The position numbers and the translations under genes are program-made. Of a stretch of 64,000 nt of DNA, positions 40,919-50,045 are shown piece by piece. Every line of letters begins with the position of its first letter. Positions within the stretch are counted from its first letter, which is position 1. Source of the stretch: Idiomarina sp. PL1-037 (lineage in GTDB: Bacteria; Pseudomonadota; Gammaproteobacteria; Enterobacterales; Alteromonadaceae); contig NZ_CP139873.1 in the NCBI RefSeq assembly GCF_034422975.1, positions 806,001-870,000 of the forward strand. Direction: 5' to 3'. The notes below the pieces were generated by a model that made no database searches, was not told the DNA's origin, and was given only the letters and a program-made list of their open reading frames with translations.

Positions 40919-41542
40919 ATGAAAGTTCTAATTATTGACCCGCAGTTTTTTATGCGCGCAGGTCTTATACAAATTCTCACAAACTATGCGAATCAACCTT
41001 CAATATATGAAGCCGACTCGTTTGAGATTGCTGAGAGTTATTTATCGGCCGATGATTATGATTTGATTTTTTTGGAAATGGACTTACCTGACGCCGAAAT
41101 TCGACCTGCGCTGCAACGCCTGAAAAAAGTGGCTCCCCGTACGCACATTGTGTTGTTTACACGGCCGCGCTCGATTTCGGAAGTTCGCCAGGTGCTGGCT
41201 GCCGGAGTTCGCAGCTACTTACCAAAAGACAGTTCAGCGGAGCAGGCTAAACTGGCCATTCGGGCTTTACTGAACGGCGACCGTCACATTCCTGATGACC
41301 CTCACTTGAATGAACCAAGAGACAAGTCCAGTGGGGCAGAGAGCTTTTTATCACCGCGTCAGCTGGAAATAATGCAATTGTTGGCTCAGGGGCTTTCAAA
41401 TAAAGAGATTGCAAATATTCTGGGTATTACTGAAGGCACTATTCGTGTGCATTTGTCGGCAATATTCAAAGCCATAAAAGTATCAAACCGCACTGAAGCG
41501 ACGCTTTGGTATTTACTGAGACAGAAAAAGTTGGTCGACTAA
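40919..41542 (+). CDS. LuxR/NarL-type regulator with atypical receiver
   Basis: A 207-aa protein with an N-terminal receiver-like domain and a C-terminal LuxR HTH (LSPRQLEIMQLLAQGLSNKE, IANILGITEGTIRVHL). The phosphoacceptor position reads Glu53 (IFLEMDLP) instead of Asp, and the N-terminal acidic pair is reduced to one Asp (LIIDPQFF). The switch Lys103 (LPKDS) remains. This is a pseudo-receiver that is unlikely to be controlled by ordinary phosphorylation. The ATG at 40919 gives the canonical MKVLIID start; a TTG 12 bases earlier is possible. It precedes DUF1285 and flrA on the same strand. Confidence 0.9.
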   Translation: MKVLIIDPQFFMRAGLIQILTNYANQPSIYEADSFEIAESYLSADDYDLIFLEMDLPDAEIRPALQRLKKVAPRTHIVLFTRPRSISEVRQVLAAGVRSYLPKDSSAEQAKLAIRALLNGDRHIPDDPHLNEPRDKSSGAESFLSPRQLEIMQLLAQGLSNKEIANILGITEGTIRVHLSAIFKAIKVSNRTEATLWYLLRQKKLVD

Positions 41543-41552
41543 GTTTCAATTT

Positions 41553-42080
41553 ATGTCACTTAACCAATTAATTTCTGAATTAGAAAAACATCAACATGCA
41601 CCAACCGAGTTGTGGGATCCTCCGTATTGTGGTGAGATCCCCATTTATATTGCCTCAAATGGTGACTGGTTTTATCAGGGCAGCCAGATAAAACGCTCTG
41701 CATTGGTGAAACTCTTTGCGTCTGTTTTGGTGGTTGAAGACGGCGAGTATTTTTTAATAACACCTGCCGAAAAAGTTAAAATTACGGTTGAAGACACGCC
41801 CTTTGTCGTCGTTGACTGGCGTCAACTAGAAGAGAATGGTCAGCAATTATTACTGCTAACGACTAACATCGGTGATACTCTGGTATTGAGCTCTGAACAT
41901 TCGCTCACAATGAAAAACGGCGTGCCCTACATTGTGATGCAACGAGGATTAACAGCGAGAGTACATCGCAATGTATTCTATCAGTGGGTTTCACACGCAG
42001 AGTCAAGAATTGTCGATGGTCAAGAACAGTGGTATCTGTCCAGTGCGGGTGAAACCTTTGTGTTAGGAAATGTGGAATAG
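41553..42080 (+). CDS. DUF1285 family protein
   Basis: A 175-aa protein matching the DUF1285 course: WDPPYCGEIPIYIASNGDWF near the N terminus, LVKLFASVLVVEDGEYFLITPAEK, VEDTPFVV and LVLSSEHSL. The fold is known in the family but the function is not. It lies ten bases behind the LuxR-type regulator and 21 bp ahead of flrA, so it may be co-transcribed with them. Confidence 0.87.
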   Translation: MSLNQLISELEKHQHAPTELWDPPYCGEIPIYIASNGDWFYQGSQIKRSALVKLFASVLVVEDGEYFLITPAEKVKITVEDTPFVVVDWRQLEENGQQLLLLTTNIGDTLVLSSEHSLTMKNGVPYIVMQRGLTARVHRNVFYQWVSHAESRIVDGQEQWYLSSAGETFVLGNVE

Positions 42081-42101
42081 GACGTTGCGGTAAACTCGTC
42101 T

Positions 42102-43538
42102 ATGACAAAAACAAGAATAGTCTATCTGATTGAACAGCAACCAGAGCGTCGTCAGCATTTTGAAACGGTACTGACCTTTATTGGTGAAACCGTTGAAGTC
42201 ATATCTCCCTCAGACACTCTAAAGCTTCGTGCTGCAGATGCATTCTGTGTGATCGCCGGTAATGGTATCGATAATTTGCATCAATTAGCCAGTGATGCGC
42301 CACATCTGCCTTTTATCTGTGCTATTGACGATCAGCATAACGCATTACAGAAAGCGAACGTCATTGGTCCTTTGGAAAAGTCATTCGATTACGCCAGTTT
42401 GTCCAGCATGCTGCATTACTGTCAGGCTTACCACCAGCAAATGCCGACCAAAGCGGCAAGAAAACGGCATCCAGGCAGCGGTAAGCTAGAGCAAACTCTG
42501 GTGGGTAACGGGCGTACAATGAAGCATGTGCGTCAACTGATCGAGCAGGTAGCCGTGACCGATGCAAATGTCTTGATTCTGGGAGAATCTGGTACGGGTA
42601 AAGAAGTCGTGGCACGTGGTGTTCATGATATGTCCGGACGCAGTAACGGACCTTTCGTGCCGGTGAATTGTGGTGCAATTCCCGGAGACTTATTAGAAAG
42701 TGAGTTGTTTGGGCATGAGAAAGGCGCTTTTACCGGCGCCATCGGTGCGCGTAAAGGGCGCTTCGAATTGGCTCAGGGGGGCACCTTGTTTCTGGATGAA
42801 ATTGGCGATATGCCATTGCCCATGCAGGTAAAACTGTTGCGAGTTTTGCAAGAACGCACCTTTGAACGTGTGGGGGGCAGTAAAAGCATTACCGCCGATG
42901 TACGAGTAGTGGCGGCGACTCACCGCGAGCTGGAACAGATGATCATTGACGGCAAATTCCGTGAAGACTTGTATTACCGCCTGAATGTTTTTCCTATTGA
43001 AGTTCCGGCTCTGCGCGAACGTCAGGAAGATGTGCCGTTACTGTTGCAGGAGCTGACTCAGCGTTTTAAAAAAGAGCGTGGCGTTGGGGTACGTTTTACT
43101 GAACGAGCGCTGGAATCGCTGTCCTATCATCGCTGGCCGGGCAACGTAAGGGAATTGACTAACCTGATAGAACGCTTGACCATAATGCACCCAGACAGCC
43201 TGGTTGACGTGCCCGATTTACCGCCCAAGTATCAGCATGTTGAACATGATGCGCCAACCCCGGATTACCCCGAAGAAATGCTTGAGCGCGAAGCGCTGAG
43301 TGCCATTTTCAGTGAGTCAGATGAAGAACTTGATGACGAAGTAGCGGGCCCCATGGACTCCGAACTGCCTGATGACGGCGTTAATCTGAAAGATATGCTA
43401 ACCGAAATAGAAACAGGGATGATAGCGCAGGCACTGGATAAATCTGACTGGGTGGTTGCTAAAGCGGCCGACTTACTCAGTATGCGCCGTACAACCTTAG
43501 TTGAGAAAATGAAAAAGTACGGAATTCAGAAAGATTAA
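42102..43538 (+). CDS. flrA: Flagellar master regulator FlrA (FleQ-type sigma-54 activator)
   Basis: A 478-aa enhancer-binding protein. An N-terminal FleQ-type domain lacking a phosphoacceptor Asp (about 1-120) is followed by a AAA+ domain with Walker A GESGTGKE, the sigma-54 contacting GAFTGA loop and Walker B GGTLFLDEIGD, and a Fis-type HTH at the C terminus (DWVVAKAADLLSMRRTTLVEK). It tops the polar-flagellum hierarchy and activates flrBC and fliE-type operons with sigma-54; it is classed as a c-di-GMP-responsive family. flrB lies 118 bp downstream behind a sigma-54 promoter. Confidence 0.95.
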   Translation: MTKTRIVYLIEQQPERRQHFETVLTFIGETVEVISPSDTLKLRAADAFCVIAGNGIDNLHQLASDAPHLPFICAIDDQHNALQKANVIGPLEKSFDYASLSSMLHYCQAYHQQMPTKAARKRHPGSGKLEQTLVGNGRTMKHVRQLIEQVAVTDANVLILGESGTGKEVVARGVHDMSGRSNGPFVPVNCGAIPGDLLESELFGHEKGAFTGAIGARKGRFELAQGGTLFLDEIGDMPLPMQVKLLRVLQERTFERVGGSKSITADVRVVAATHRELEQMIIDGKFREDLYYRLNVFPIEVPALRERQEDVPLLLQELTQRFKKERGVGVRFTERALESLSYHRWPGNVRELTNLIERLTIMHPDSLVDVPDLPPKYQHVEHDAPTPDYPEEMLEREALSAIFSESDEELDDEVAGPMDSELPDDGVNLKDMLTEIETGMIAQALDKSDWVVAKAADLLSMRRTTLVEKMKKYGIQKD

Positions 43539-43604
43539 ACTCAAAGCGTCAGTCTTTTGACAATGCCAAAAATCTTAACCTTCTGATAATAAAGAGAATT
43601 ATAC

Positions 43605-43620
43605 TGGCATCTATTTTGCA
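43605..43620 (+). promoter_or_regulatory. Sigma-54 promoter of flrBC
   Basis: TGGCAT and TTTGCA carry the GG (43606-43607) and GC (43618-43619) pairs exactly ten bases apart, the invariant -24/-12 spacing. It is 37 bases before the flrB start, where FlrA-dependent transcription of flrBC is expected. Confidence 0.85.
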
Positions 43621-43656
43621 TTATCTTCTCCATAGTTGTTAACTGGAGATGTCAGT

Positions 43657-44664
43657 ATGGCCACCTATCATCAAATTATTGATGCCATGCCTAACGCTGT
43701 TATTTTACTGGACAGTCATGGAGTCGTGGATTATTGCAATGACAACGCCACGAGCCTTTTAGGGCACCCGCTGAAAAACTTTTTATGGCGCGAGCTGGTA
43801 AGTGAACTATTTGCTCCCAAAGCGGATGACTGGCACGAAGTGTCTTTGCGTAACGGGCGACGGGTTCGTTTAGACACTTCAGTTGTTAACGAAAAACCAG
43901 GGCAGCTTATTGTTTTGACTGATTTGACTGAGACGCGGCGTCTGCAAAACCGCATCAGTCACTTACAGCGGCTGTCTTCGATGGGCAAAATGGTGGCTTC
44001 GCTGGCGCATCAGATAAGAACACCACTGTCTGCCGCTATTCTTTATGCGCAGAACCTAAAGCAGGGGAGTATTTCTGCGGTCAAACAACAGCGTTTTTCC
44101 GGTAAGTTATTGTCGCGCCTGCATTCGTTGGAACAACAAGTCAACGACATGTTGCTGTTTGCCAAAAGCGGCGATCAACCCATGCTGGAAGAGCTCAGTA
44201 CTAATAGCCTGATCCAGCAAGTTCTGATCAACACAGAAAGTTACGCTGAGCAGCATCAGGTGAAAATTAATTGTATTGATCCTGACTTTGGTGTGATGTT
44301 GCGAGCCAATCAGACCGCTCTGGTCGGGGCAATACAGAATCTGGTTAACAACGCTGTTGATGCCAGCCCGCCCGGACAGGAAGTGTTATTAAAAACCGAT
44401 GTTGATGATGGCAACTGGAAAGTTTCTGTTATTGACTCTGGTTGCGGCATTCCGGCTGAAAAAAAAGACAGTGTATTCACTCCATTTTTTACTGAAAAAT
44501 CAAACGGCACCGGTTTAGGTCTGGCGGTTGTCCAAACAGTGATAAAAGCACACAACGGTTTAATTGACTGGGAAAGCCAACCAAATAAAGGCAGTCGTTT
44601 TACCTTAGTACTGCCGGTATATGAGTGGTCAGAAAATAGAATGAAAGAGGTACGTTATGGCTGA
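43657..44664 (+). CDS. flrB: Flagellar sensor kinase FlrB
   Basis: A 335-aa soluble histidine kinase without transmembrane helices. A PAS domain (about 1-100: AMPNAVILLDSHGVVDYCN) is followed by the H-box SLAHQIRTPLSAAILYA and a HATPase with NLVNNAVDA, DSGCGIP and GTGLGLAVV. It phosphorylates FlrC to drive class III flagellar promoters. The ATG at 43657 gives the PAS start and has GGAG upstream. The 3' end overlaps flrC by eight bases. Confidence 0.93.
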   Translation: MATYHQIIDAMPNAVILLDSHGVVDYCNDNATSLLGHPLKNFLWRELVSELFAPKADDWHEVSLRNGRRVRLDTSVVNEKPGQLIVLTDLTETRRLQNRISHLQRLSSMGKMVASLAHQIRTPLSAAILYAQNLKQGSISAVKQQRFSGKLLSRLHSLEQQVNDMLLFAKSGDQPMLEELSTNSLIQQVLINTESYAEQHQVKINCIDPDFGVMLRANQTALVGAIQNLVNNAVDASPPGQEVLLKTDVDDGNWKVSVIDSGCGIPAEKKDSVFTPFFTEKSNGTGLGLAVVQTVIKAHNGLIDWESQPNKGSRFTLVLPVYEWSENRMKEVRYG

Positions 44665-46018
44665 GCGACAAGTATTGGTTGTTGAAGATGACGTATCGCT
44701 GCGTGAAGCAATTATCGATACGCTGGAACTGGCTGATTGTCAGTGCCTGGAAGCCGCTAATGGCGAAGAAGCCTTGCTTATTCTGAAAAAAGAATCCGTG
44801 GCGCTGGTTATCAGCGATGTACAAATGCCGGGAATTGATGGCTTACAGTTATTGCGCAGCATGAATAATCAGCAATACGACATTCCGGTTATTATGATGA
44901 CGGCCTTTGCAAAGGTGGATGACGCAGTCGTTGCTATGCGTGAAGGCGCTGTCGATTATCTGACTAAGCCGTTTTCAATTGAAAAGCTACAAACACTGGT
45001 GCAGCGTTATTTGCCCGATGGTGCAATTAACGATATTGAGCCGGTAGCAGAAGAAGATTCCAGCCAGGCCGTGCTGGCTATGGCACGAAAAGTTGCGGGT
45101 AGTGAAGCGAGCGTTATGGTCACCGGGCCTAGTGGTACCGGTAAAGAAGTGCTGGCGCGTTATATTCACCAGCACTCGGGTCGCTCAGATGGGCCCTTTA
45201 TTGCTATTAACTGCGCAGCCATACCCGAGAACATGCTGGAATCGATGTTATTTGGTTATGAGAAAGGTGCCTTTACGGGCGCTAATCAGTCTTCGCCCGG
45301 TAAATTTGAACTGGCTCAGGGCGGTACTTTGCTGCTCGATGAAGTGACTGAAATGGCTATGCACTTGCAGGCTAAGCTGTTACGAGTCATTCAGGAGCGC
45401 CAGGTTGAGCGTCTGGGGTCACGTAAAACCATACAGTTGGATGTCCGGTTAATAGCTACCTCTAACCGAGATTTACAACAGGCGGTGCGCGAAGGGCTAT
45501 TACGCGAAGATTTAATGTATCGGCTGAACGTGTTTCCTCTGCATTGGAAGTCTCTACGTGAACGACCTGCGGATATCGTTCCTCTGGCAGAAAATTTATT
45601 GCAGCGACATAAACAACGTTCCGGTATTAAAACGCCCGTCAATTTCTCCGCCGCAGCAGTTCAACAGTTAAAGCGCTATTCCTGGCCGGGCAACGTTCGG
45701 GAGCTGGAAAATGTAGTGCAAAGAGCTCTGGTGTTGCATCGCGATGGGGAAATTCAGCCACAGGACCTTATGCTGGAACTAAATGACGCGGTGGAAACCG
45801 TTAGTGTGTTTCCGGAGCAGGTGGAGACGCCTGAAGATAAGTCGGAAAACCTCGATGAGTCACTTTTCCATCAGGAATACCAAATTATCAAAGAGGCGCT
45901 GCAACGGCATCAGGGGAAACGCCAACCTGTTGCCGATGAGCTTGGGATTAGTCCTCGCACGTTGCGCTACAAGCTTGCGAAAATTCGGGAACAGGGGCTG
46001 ACTCTGACCGGCTCATAA
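44657..46018 (+). CDS. flrC: Flagellar response regulator FlrC
   Basis: A 453-aa NtrC-type regulator: an intact receiver with phosphoacceptor Asp54 (LVISDVQMPG) and acidic pair EDD at 10-12, a AAA+ domain with GPSGTGKE, GAFTGA and GGTLLLDEV, and a Fis-type HTH (KRQPVADELGISPRTLRYKL). Phosphorylated by FlrB, it activates sigma-54 flagellar operons. It is translationally coupled to flrB and closed by a terminator. Confidence 0.95.
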   Translation: MAERQVLVVEDDVSLREAIIDTLELADCQCLEAANGEEALLILKKESVALVISDVQMPGIDGLQLLRSMNNQQYDIPVIMMTAFAKVDDAVVAMREGAVDYLTKPFSIEKLQTLVQRYLPDGAINDIEPVAEEDSSQAVLAMARKVAGSEASVMVTGPSGTGKEVLARYIHQHSGRSDGPFIAINCAAIPENMLESMLFGYEKGAFTGANQSSPGKFELAQGGTLLLDEVTEMAMHLQAKLLRVIQERQVERLGSRKTIQLDVRLIATSNRDLQQAVREGLLREDLMYRLNVFPLHWKSLRERPADIVPLAENLLQRHKQRSGIKTPVNFSAAAVQQLKRYSWPGNVRELENVVQRALVLHRDGEIQPQDLMLELNDAVETVSVFPEQVETPEDKSENLDESLFHQEYQIIKEALQRHQGKRQPVADELGISPRTLRYKLAKIREQGLTLTGS

Positions 46019-46050
46019 TACGGTCTTGAAATACCTTGTCCATTACCATT

Positions 46051-46077
46051 AGCCCTGTTTCTCAGGGCTTTTCTTTG
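46051..46077 (+). terminator. Terminator after flrC
   Basis: AGCCCTG and CAGGGCT pair as a 7-bp stem with a 5-base loop followed by TTTTCTTT. It separates the regulatory operon from the fliE operon. Confidence 0.85.
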
Positions 46078-46101
46078 TACCTCACCGCCGCGATCAAAAG
46101 T

Positions 46102-46118
46102 TGGCACTCTGTTTGCAT
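46102..46118 (+). promoter_or_regulatory. Sigma-54 promoter of the fliE operon
   Basis: TTGGCAC and TTTGCAT, with GG (46103-46104) and GC (46115-46116) ten bases apart, a near-consensus sigma-54 promoter 48 bases before fliE. Confidence 0.9.
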
Positions 46119-46165
46119 AACTAACCTTAAATAAAGTCAGTGATGAATTTTTGACGGGGTTAATT

Positions 46166-46498
46166 ATGAAAGTGGAAGCAAACGCACTTTATCAACAGTT
46201 ACAGTCTATGGCCACGCAGGCTTCCCAGCGTGATCAGCCTACGAATGTGAACGCCCTGCAAGGCAATACCTCTCAGGCTGATTTTTCCAATATGCTGAAA
46301 AACGCAATGGATAATGTTAACGAACTGCAGCAAACCTCAGGTGATTTAAAAACCCGCATGGAACTCGGTGACCCAAATGTCACGCTGGAGCAAACCATGA
46401 TTGCCAGTCAAAAGTCGAGCATAGCGTTTGAGGCAACGGTTCAGGTGCGCAACAAAGTCGTTGATGCGTACAAAGAAATAATGTCAATGCCGGTTTAA
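46166..46498 (+). CDS. fliE: Flagellar hook-basal body protein FliE
   Basis: A 110-aa rod-to-MS-ring adapter, first gene of the fliEFGHIJ operon. The C-terminal half (FSNMLKNAMDNVNELQQT, and the ending VQVRNKVVDAYKEIMSMPV) is the conserved FliE region; the N-terminal third is variable. The ATG at 46166 starts the MKVEA peptide; an upstream in-frame start lacks support. Confidence 0.93.
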   Translation: MKVEANALYQQLQSMATQASQRDQPTNVNALQGNTSQADFSNMLKNAMDNVNELQQTSGDLKTRMELGDPNVTLEQTMIASQKSSIAFEATVQVRNKVVDAYKEIMSMPV

Positions 46499-46524
46499 CC
46501 GCTGCATCACTGGAGATATAAGTC

Positions 46525-48237
46525 GTGGCTGAATCAACGGATCTAATGGTACAAGATACTGACTTACCTGATAACAACAGTTCAGGTAACGATGACGGCA
46601 GTGAAAAGACCAGCATCATGACGATGTTAGGCAACTTTGACATGCTGCGTCAGGTGATTGTGGTCTTGGCTTTGGCTATTTGTGTGGCCATTGCAGTTTT
46701 TATAATGTTGTGGGCTCAGGAGCCAACCTACCGGCCTTTGGGTAAGTTAGAAACTCAGGAATTGATCAGCACCCTCGACTACATGGATGCAAACGGTATT
46801 GAATACCAGGTGGACGGCAATACGGTTTCGGTTCCGGAAGAAGATTACGAGTCAATTAAACTGCAGCTAACCCGTGCGGGTGTTGATTACGGTAATTCGA
46901 CCAACAACGGTTCAGAAATATTAATGAGTGAACCAGGCTTTGGCGTTAGTCAGCGACTGGAGCGTGAGCGCCTGCTTCATTCTCGTGAAGTTCAATTAGC
47001 GCGCGCTATTGAAGAAATCAGAAAAGTCTCTGCTGCCAGAGTGTTACTTGCGGTACCCAAAGAAAATGTCTTTGCTCGTCGCGAAAAGCAACCTAAAGCC
47101 TCGGTCATGCTGAATGTTCGTGGCGGAAGCTCGCTCAGTGAAGAAGAAGTGGCGTCAATTGTGGATATGGTCGCGTCGTCCGTTACCGGTCTGAATACCG
47201 AGAATGTAACCGTAACTGACCAGGCCGGACGCTTGCTCAACTCTGGTTCACAAAGCGCGTTGGCGGCGAAAAGCTCGCGTGAGTATCAAATTGAACAAAA
47301 ACGCGAACAAGAATATCTCGAAAAAATCGATAGTATTTTGATTCCTGTGCTGGGTTATGACAATTATACGGCACAGGTTGATGTGACCATGGACTTTACT
47401 CAACGTGAAGAAACCCAACGACAGTTTAATCCTGATATGCCAGCCATTCGCAGCGAAATGACGGTTGAAAACCGCTCGATGGGTAGTGCAATTGGCGGTA
47501 TTCCGGGCGCGTTAACAAATCAACCTCCACTGGATTCAGACATTCCTGAAGAAGCCGGAGCGGGAAATGCCGGCGGCGGTGCTACGGGCAGTACTCATCG
47601 TGAAGCAACCCGTAATTATGAGCTTGATAATTCAGTCACTTATACACGAAGCCAAACCGGCACTATTAAGCGCTTGAGTGTTTCTGTTGCGGTGAACCAT
47701 GAAGCAATAACCAACGAAGCGGGCGAAGGTGAAACGCAATCGCGTAGCGTGGAAGAAATCGCAAATATTCGCCGTTTGCTGCAAGGTGGGTTAGGCTTTG
47801 ATATTAATCGTGGTGACAGCATTGAAGTTGTATCAGTGCCGTTCGCGCAGTTGCCTGACTTAGGTGCTGGCGAGACGCCTGTGTGGGAAGAGCCATGGTT
47901 CTGGCGAGCTTTCCGCCTGGTGATGGGGGCACTGGTTATTATCGTATTACTGCTGGCGGTGGTTCGTCCAATGCTGAAGAAACTGATGAATCCGGAATCG
48001 GGTGTCGAGGACGATGCTGATGCGTTTTCCGATGAGGAATCGATGGGCGATGAAACCATTGATCTGTTATCCTCTCAGTTTGATGAGAGTGCAGTTGGGT
48101 TTGGGGCTGACGGTAGCCTGCAATTACCGGACTTGCACAAAGATGAAGACTTGCTGAAAGCTGTTCGCGCGTTGGTTGCCAACGAACCAGAACTGTCCTC
48201 ACAAGTGGTTAAAGCGTGGTTAAACGAAGATGGCTGA
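46525..48237 (+). CDS. fliF: Flagellar MS-ring protein FliF
   Basis: A 570-aa inner-membrane ring protein with one transmembrane helix near each end (about residues 38-60 and 450-472) and a large periplasmic part carrying the secretin-like ring-building motifs (EPGFGVSQRLERERLLHSRE). The start is GTG with GGAG nine bases upstream. The acidic C terminus binds FliG. The fliG start overlaps its end by eight bases. Confidence 0.96.
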   Translation: MAESTDLMVQDTDLPDNNSSGNDDGSEKTSIMTMLGNFDMLRQVIVVLALAICVAIAVFIMLWAQEPTYRPLGKLETQELISTLDYMDANGIEYQVDGNTVSVPEEDYESIKLQLTRAGVDYGNSTNNGSEILMSEPGFGVSQRLERERLLHSREVQLARAIEEIRKVSAARVLLAVPKENVFARREKQPKASVMLNVRGGSSLSEEEVASIVDMVASSVTGLNTENVTVTDQAGRLLNSGSQSALAAKSSREYQIEQKREQEYLEKIDSILIPVLGYDNYTAQVDVTMDFTQREETQRQFNPDMPAIRSEMTVENRSMGSAIGGIPGALTNQPPLDSDIPEEAGAGNAGGGATGSTHREATRNYELDNSVTYTRSQTGTIKRLSVSVAVNHEAITNEAGEGETQSRSVEEIANIRRLLQGGLGFDINRGDSIEVVSVPFAQLPDLGAGETPVWEEPWFWRAFRLVMGALVIIVLLLAVVRPMLKKLMNPESGVEDDADAFSDEESMGDETIDLLSSQFDESAVGFGADGSLQLPDLHKDEDLLKAVRALVANEPELSSQVVKAWLNEDG

Positions 48238-49276
48238 TCAAGATATAAGAACTGAAGGTGGCAATGTCGGTTTTGAGGTCGATACCCTTGAAGGCGTTGA
48301 GAAAGCCGCAATTTTGCTGTTGAGCTTATCGGAAGAAGATGCGGCTCAGATTCTGAAACACCTGGAACCTAAGCAGGTGCAGAAAGTTGGTATGGCTATG
48401 TCGAGCCTGGAAGACTTTAATCAGGAAAAAGTAAACGCTGTGCATCAGTTGTTTCTCGAAGATATTCAGAAGTTCACCAATATTGGCTTCAAGAGTGAAG
48501 AGTTCGTGCGTAAGGCACTGACTTCTGCTTTGGGTGAAGACAAAGCAGGTAACCTGATTGAGCAAATCGTTATGGGCGGTGGCTCGAAAGGTCTTGATTC
48601 ACTTAAGTGGATGGACTCTAAACAGGTAGCCACTATTATTCGCAACGAACACCCGCAGATTCAGACCATTGTTCTTTCTTACCTTGATCCCGAGCAAAGT
48701 GCCGAAATTATGGCGCAGTTCCCGGACAAAGTCCGTCTGGAGCTAATGATGCGAATAGCCAACTTAGAAGAAGTCCAGCCTGCAGCCTTGCAGGAGCTGA
48801 ACGAAATTATGGAAAAACAATTTGCTGGTCAGGCTGGTGCTCAGGCGGCGAAGATGGGCGGCCTGAAAGCGGCAGCCAATATCATGAACTATCTGGATAC
48901 CAACATAGAAGGTCAGTTGATGGACTCTATTCGCGAGCAGGACGAAGAGATGAGTCAGAGTATCCAGGACTTGATGTTTGTGTTCGAAAACCTGGTGGAA
49001 GTCGACGACCGTGGTGTTCAGGCCTTGCTGCGTGAAGTTGAAGGTGAAACGTTGCAAAAAGCGATGAAAGGTGCAGACGAAGCGGTTCAGGAGAAAATAT
49101 TCAAGAACATGTCGAAACGTGCCGGCGATATGCTGCGTGATGACCTTGAAGCCATGGGACCGATTCGTATTAGTGATGTAGAAGCCGCTCAGAAAGATAT
49201 TCTGGCAGCAGCGCGCCGTTTAGCTGACGCAGGTGAAATTATGCTTGGCGGCGGTGGCGGTGATGAATTCTTATAA
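48230..49276 (+). CDS. fliG: Flagellar motor switch protein FliG
   Basis: A 348-aa C-ring switch protein that couples FliF to FliM and to the stator. The armadillo-type repeats, the EHPQ motif (RNEHPQIQTIVLSYL) and the C-terminal torque helix with charged residues (DLMFVFENLVEVDDRGVQALLREV) are present. A Gly-rich tail closes the protein. Confidence 0.96.
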   Translation: MADQDIRTEGGNVGFEVDTLEGVEKAAILLLSLSEEDAAQILKHLEPKQVQKVGMAMSSLEDFNQEKVNAVHQLFLEDIQKFTNIGFKSEEFVRKALTSALGEDKAGNLIEQIVMGGGSKGLDSLKWMDSKQVATIIRNEHPQIQTIVLSYLDPEQSAEIMAQFPDKVRLELMMRIANLEEVQPAALQELNEIMEKQFAGQAGAQAAKMGGLKAAANIMNYLDTNIEGQLMDSIREQDEEMSQSIQDLMFVFENLVEVDDRGVQALLREVEGETLQKAMKGADEAVQEKIFKNMSKRAGDMLRDDLEAMGPIRISDVEAAQKDILAAARRLADAGEIMLGGGGGDEFL

Positions 49277-49290
49277 AGGTTTAACGCACA

Positions 49291-50040
49291 ATGACGGATG
49301 ATAAAGACGCGACCCAGCTTTGGGATTTACCTGACATGACGTCGGAAGAGTTCAAGCAGGGCTCTGAGGTAAATGCGTTAAACAAACCCCGGCGCTGGCA
49401 ATATGAACCGCCGGAAGCGGACAACGAGCAGGAAGAAGAGCTTAAGCCTCTGACTGCAGAGCAATTGGAAGAAATTCGTCAGGCGGCACGCGAAGAAGGC
49501 CACAAAGAAGGTTTTGACGAAGGCCGTAATGAAGGCCTTAAGAAAGGCTATGATGAAGGCTACGAGGCAGGAAAAAAAGACGGTTTTGAAGCGGGGGAAC
49601 AGCAGGGTATAGAAGCCGGAAAAGAGGCTATGCAGGAGCAACAGCAACAGCTAGATGTTTTGCTGCAGAGTTTATCTCACCCCAATGAACGTATCACCGA
49701 AGCGGTTCAGGACGAGCTGATTGATATGGTCACTGAGCTGGCCCGGGTTATTTGTCTCGATGTTGCAGCTAATTCAGAAGAACTCATTGTCAAAGCCGTG
49801 CGCGAAGCTATCGCGGTTTTACCGGTCACAGATCAGCGGGTCATTATTCACCTGAATGAAGAAGACTTAGCGATTTTGCAAAGCACGTTCAGCGAAGACG
49901 AGCTGAAGGAAAAAGGCTGGCTGCTAAATAAAGACGATTTACTGGAACGCGGCGGTTGTCGGGTTACCACAGAGAGCTCCACCATAGATTACACCCTGAC
50001 CAGCCGTATGGAAGATGTGTTCTCCAAATTAAAAGGTTAA
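49291..50040 (+). CDS. fliH: Flagellar assembly protein FliH
   Basis: A 249-aa regulator of the export ATPase FliI. The middle (about residues 70-108) carries a striking repeated G-x3-G pattern with acidic and basic residues (EEGHKEGFDEGRNEGLKKG), the elongated helical segment typical of FliH. The C-terminal domain is the FliI-binding part. It is placed between fliG and fliI as in other gamma-proteobacteria. Confidence 0.93.
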   Translation: MTDDKDATQLWDLPDMTSEEFKQGSEVNALNKPRRWQYEPPEADNEQEEELKPLTAEQLEEIRQAAREEGHKEGFDEGRNEGLKKGYDEGYEAGKKDGFEAGEQQGIEAGKEAMQEQQQQLDVLLQSLSHPNERITEAVQDELIDMVTELARVICLDVAANSEELIVKAVREAIAVLPVTDQRVIIHLNEEDLAILQSTFSEDELKEKGWLLNKDDLLERGGCRVTTESSTIDYTLTSRMEDVFSKLKG

Positions 50041-50045
50041 AACCC

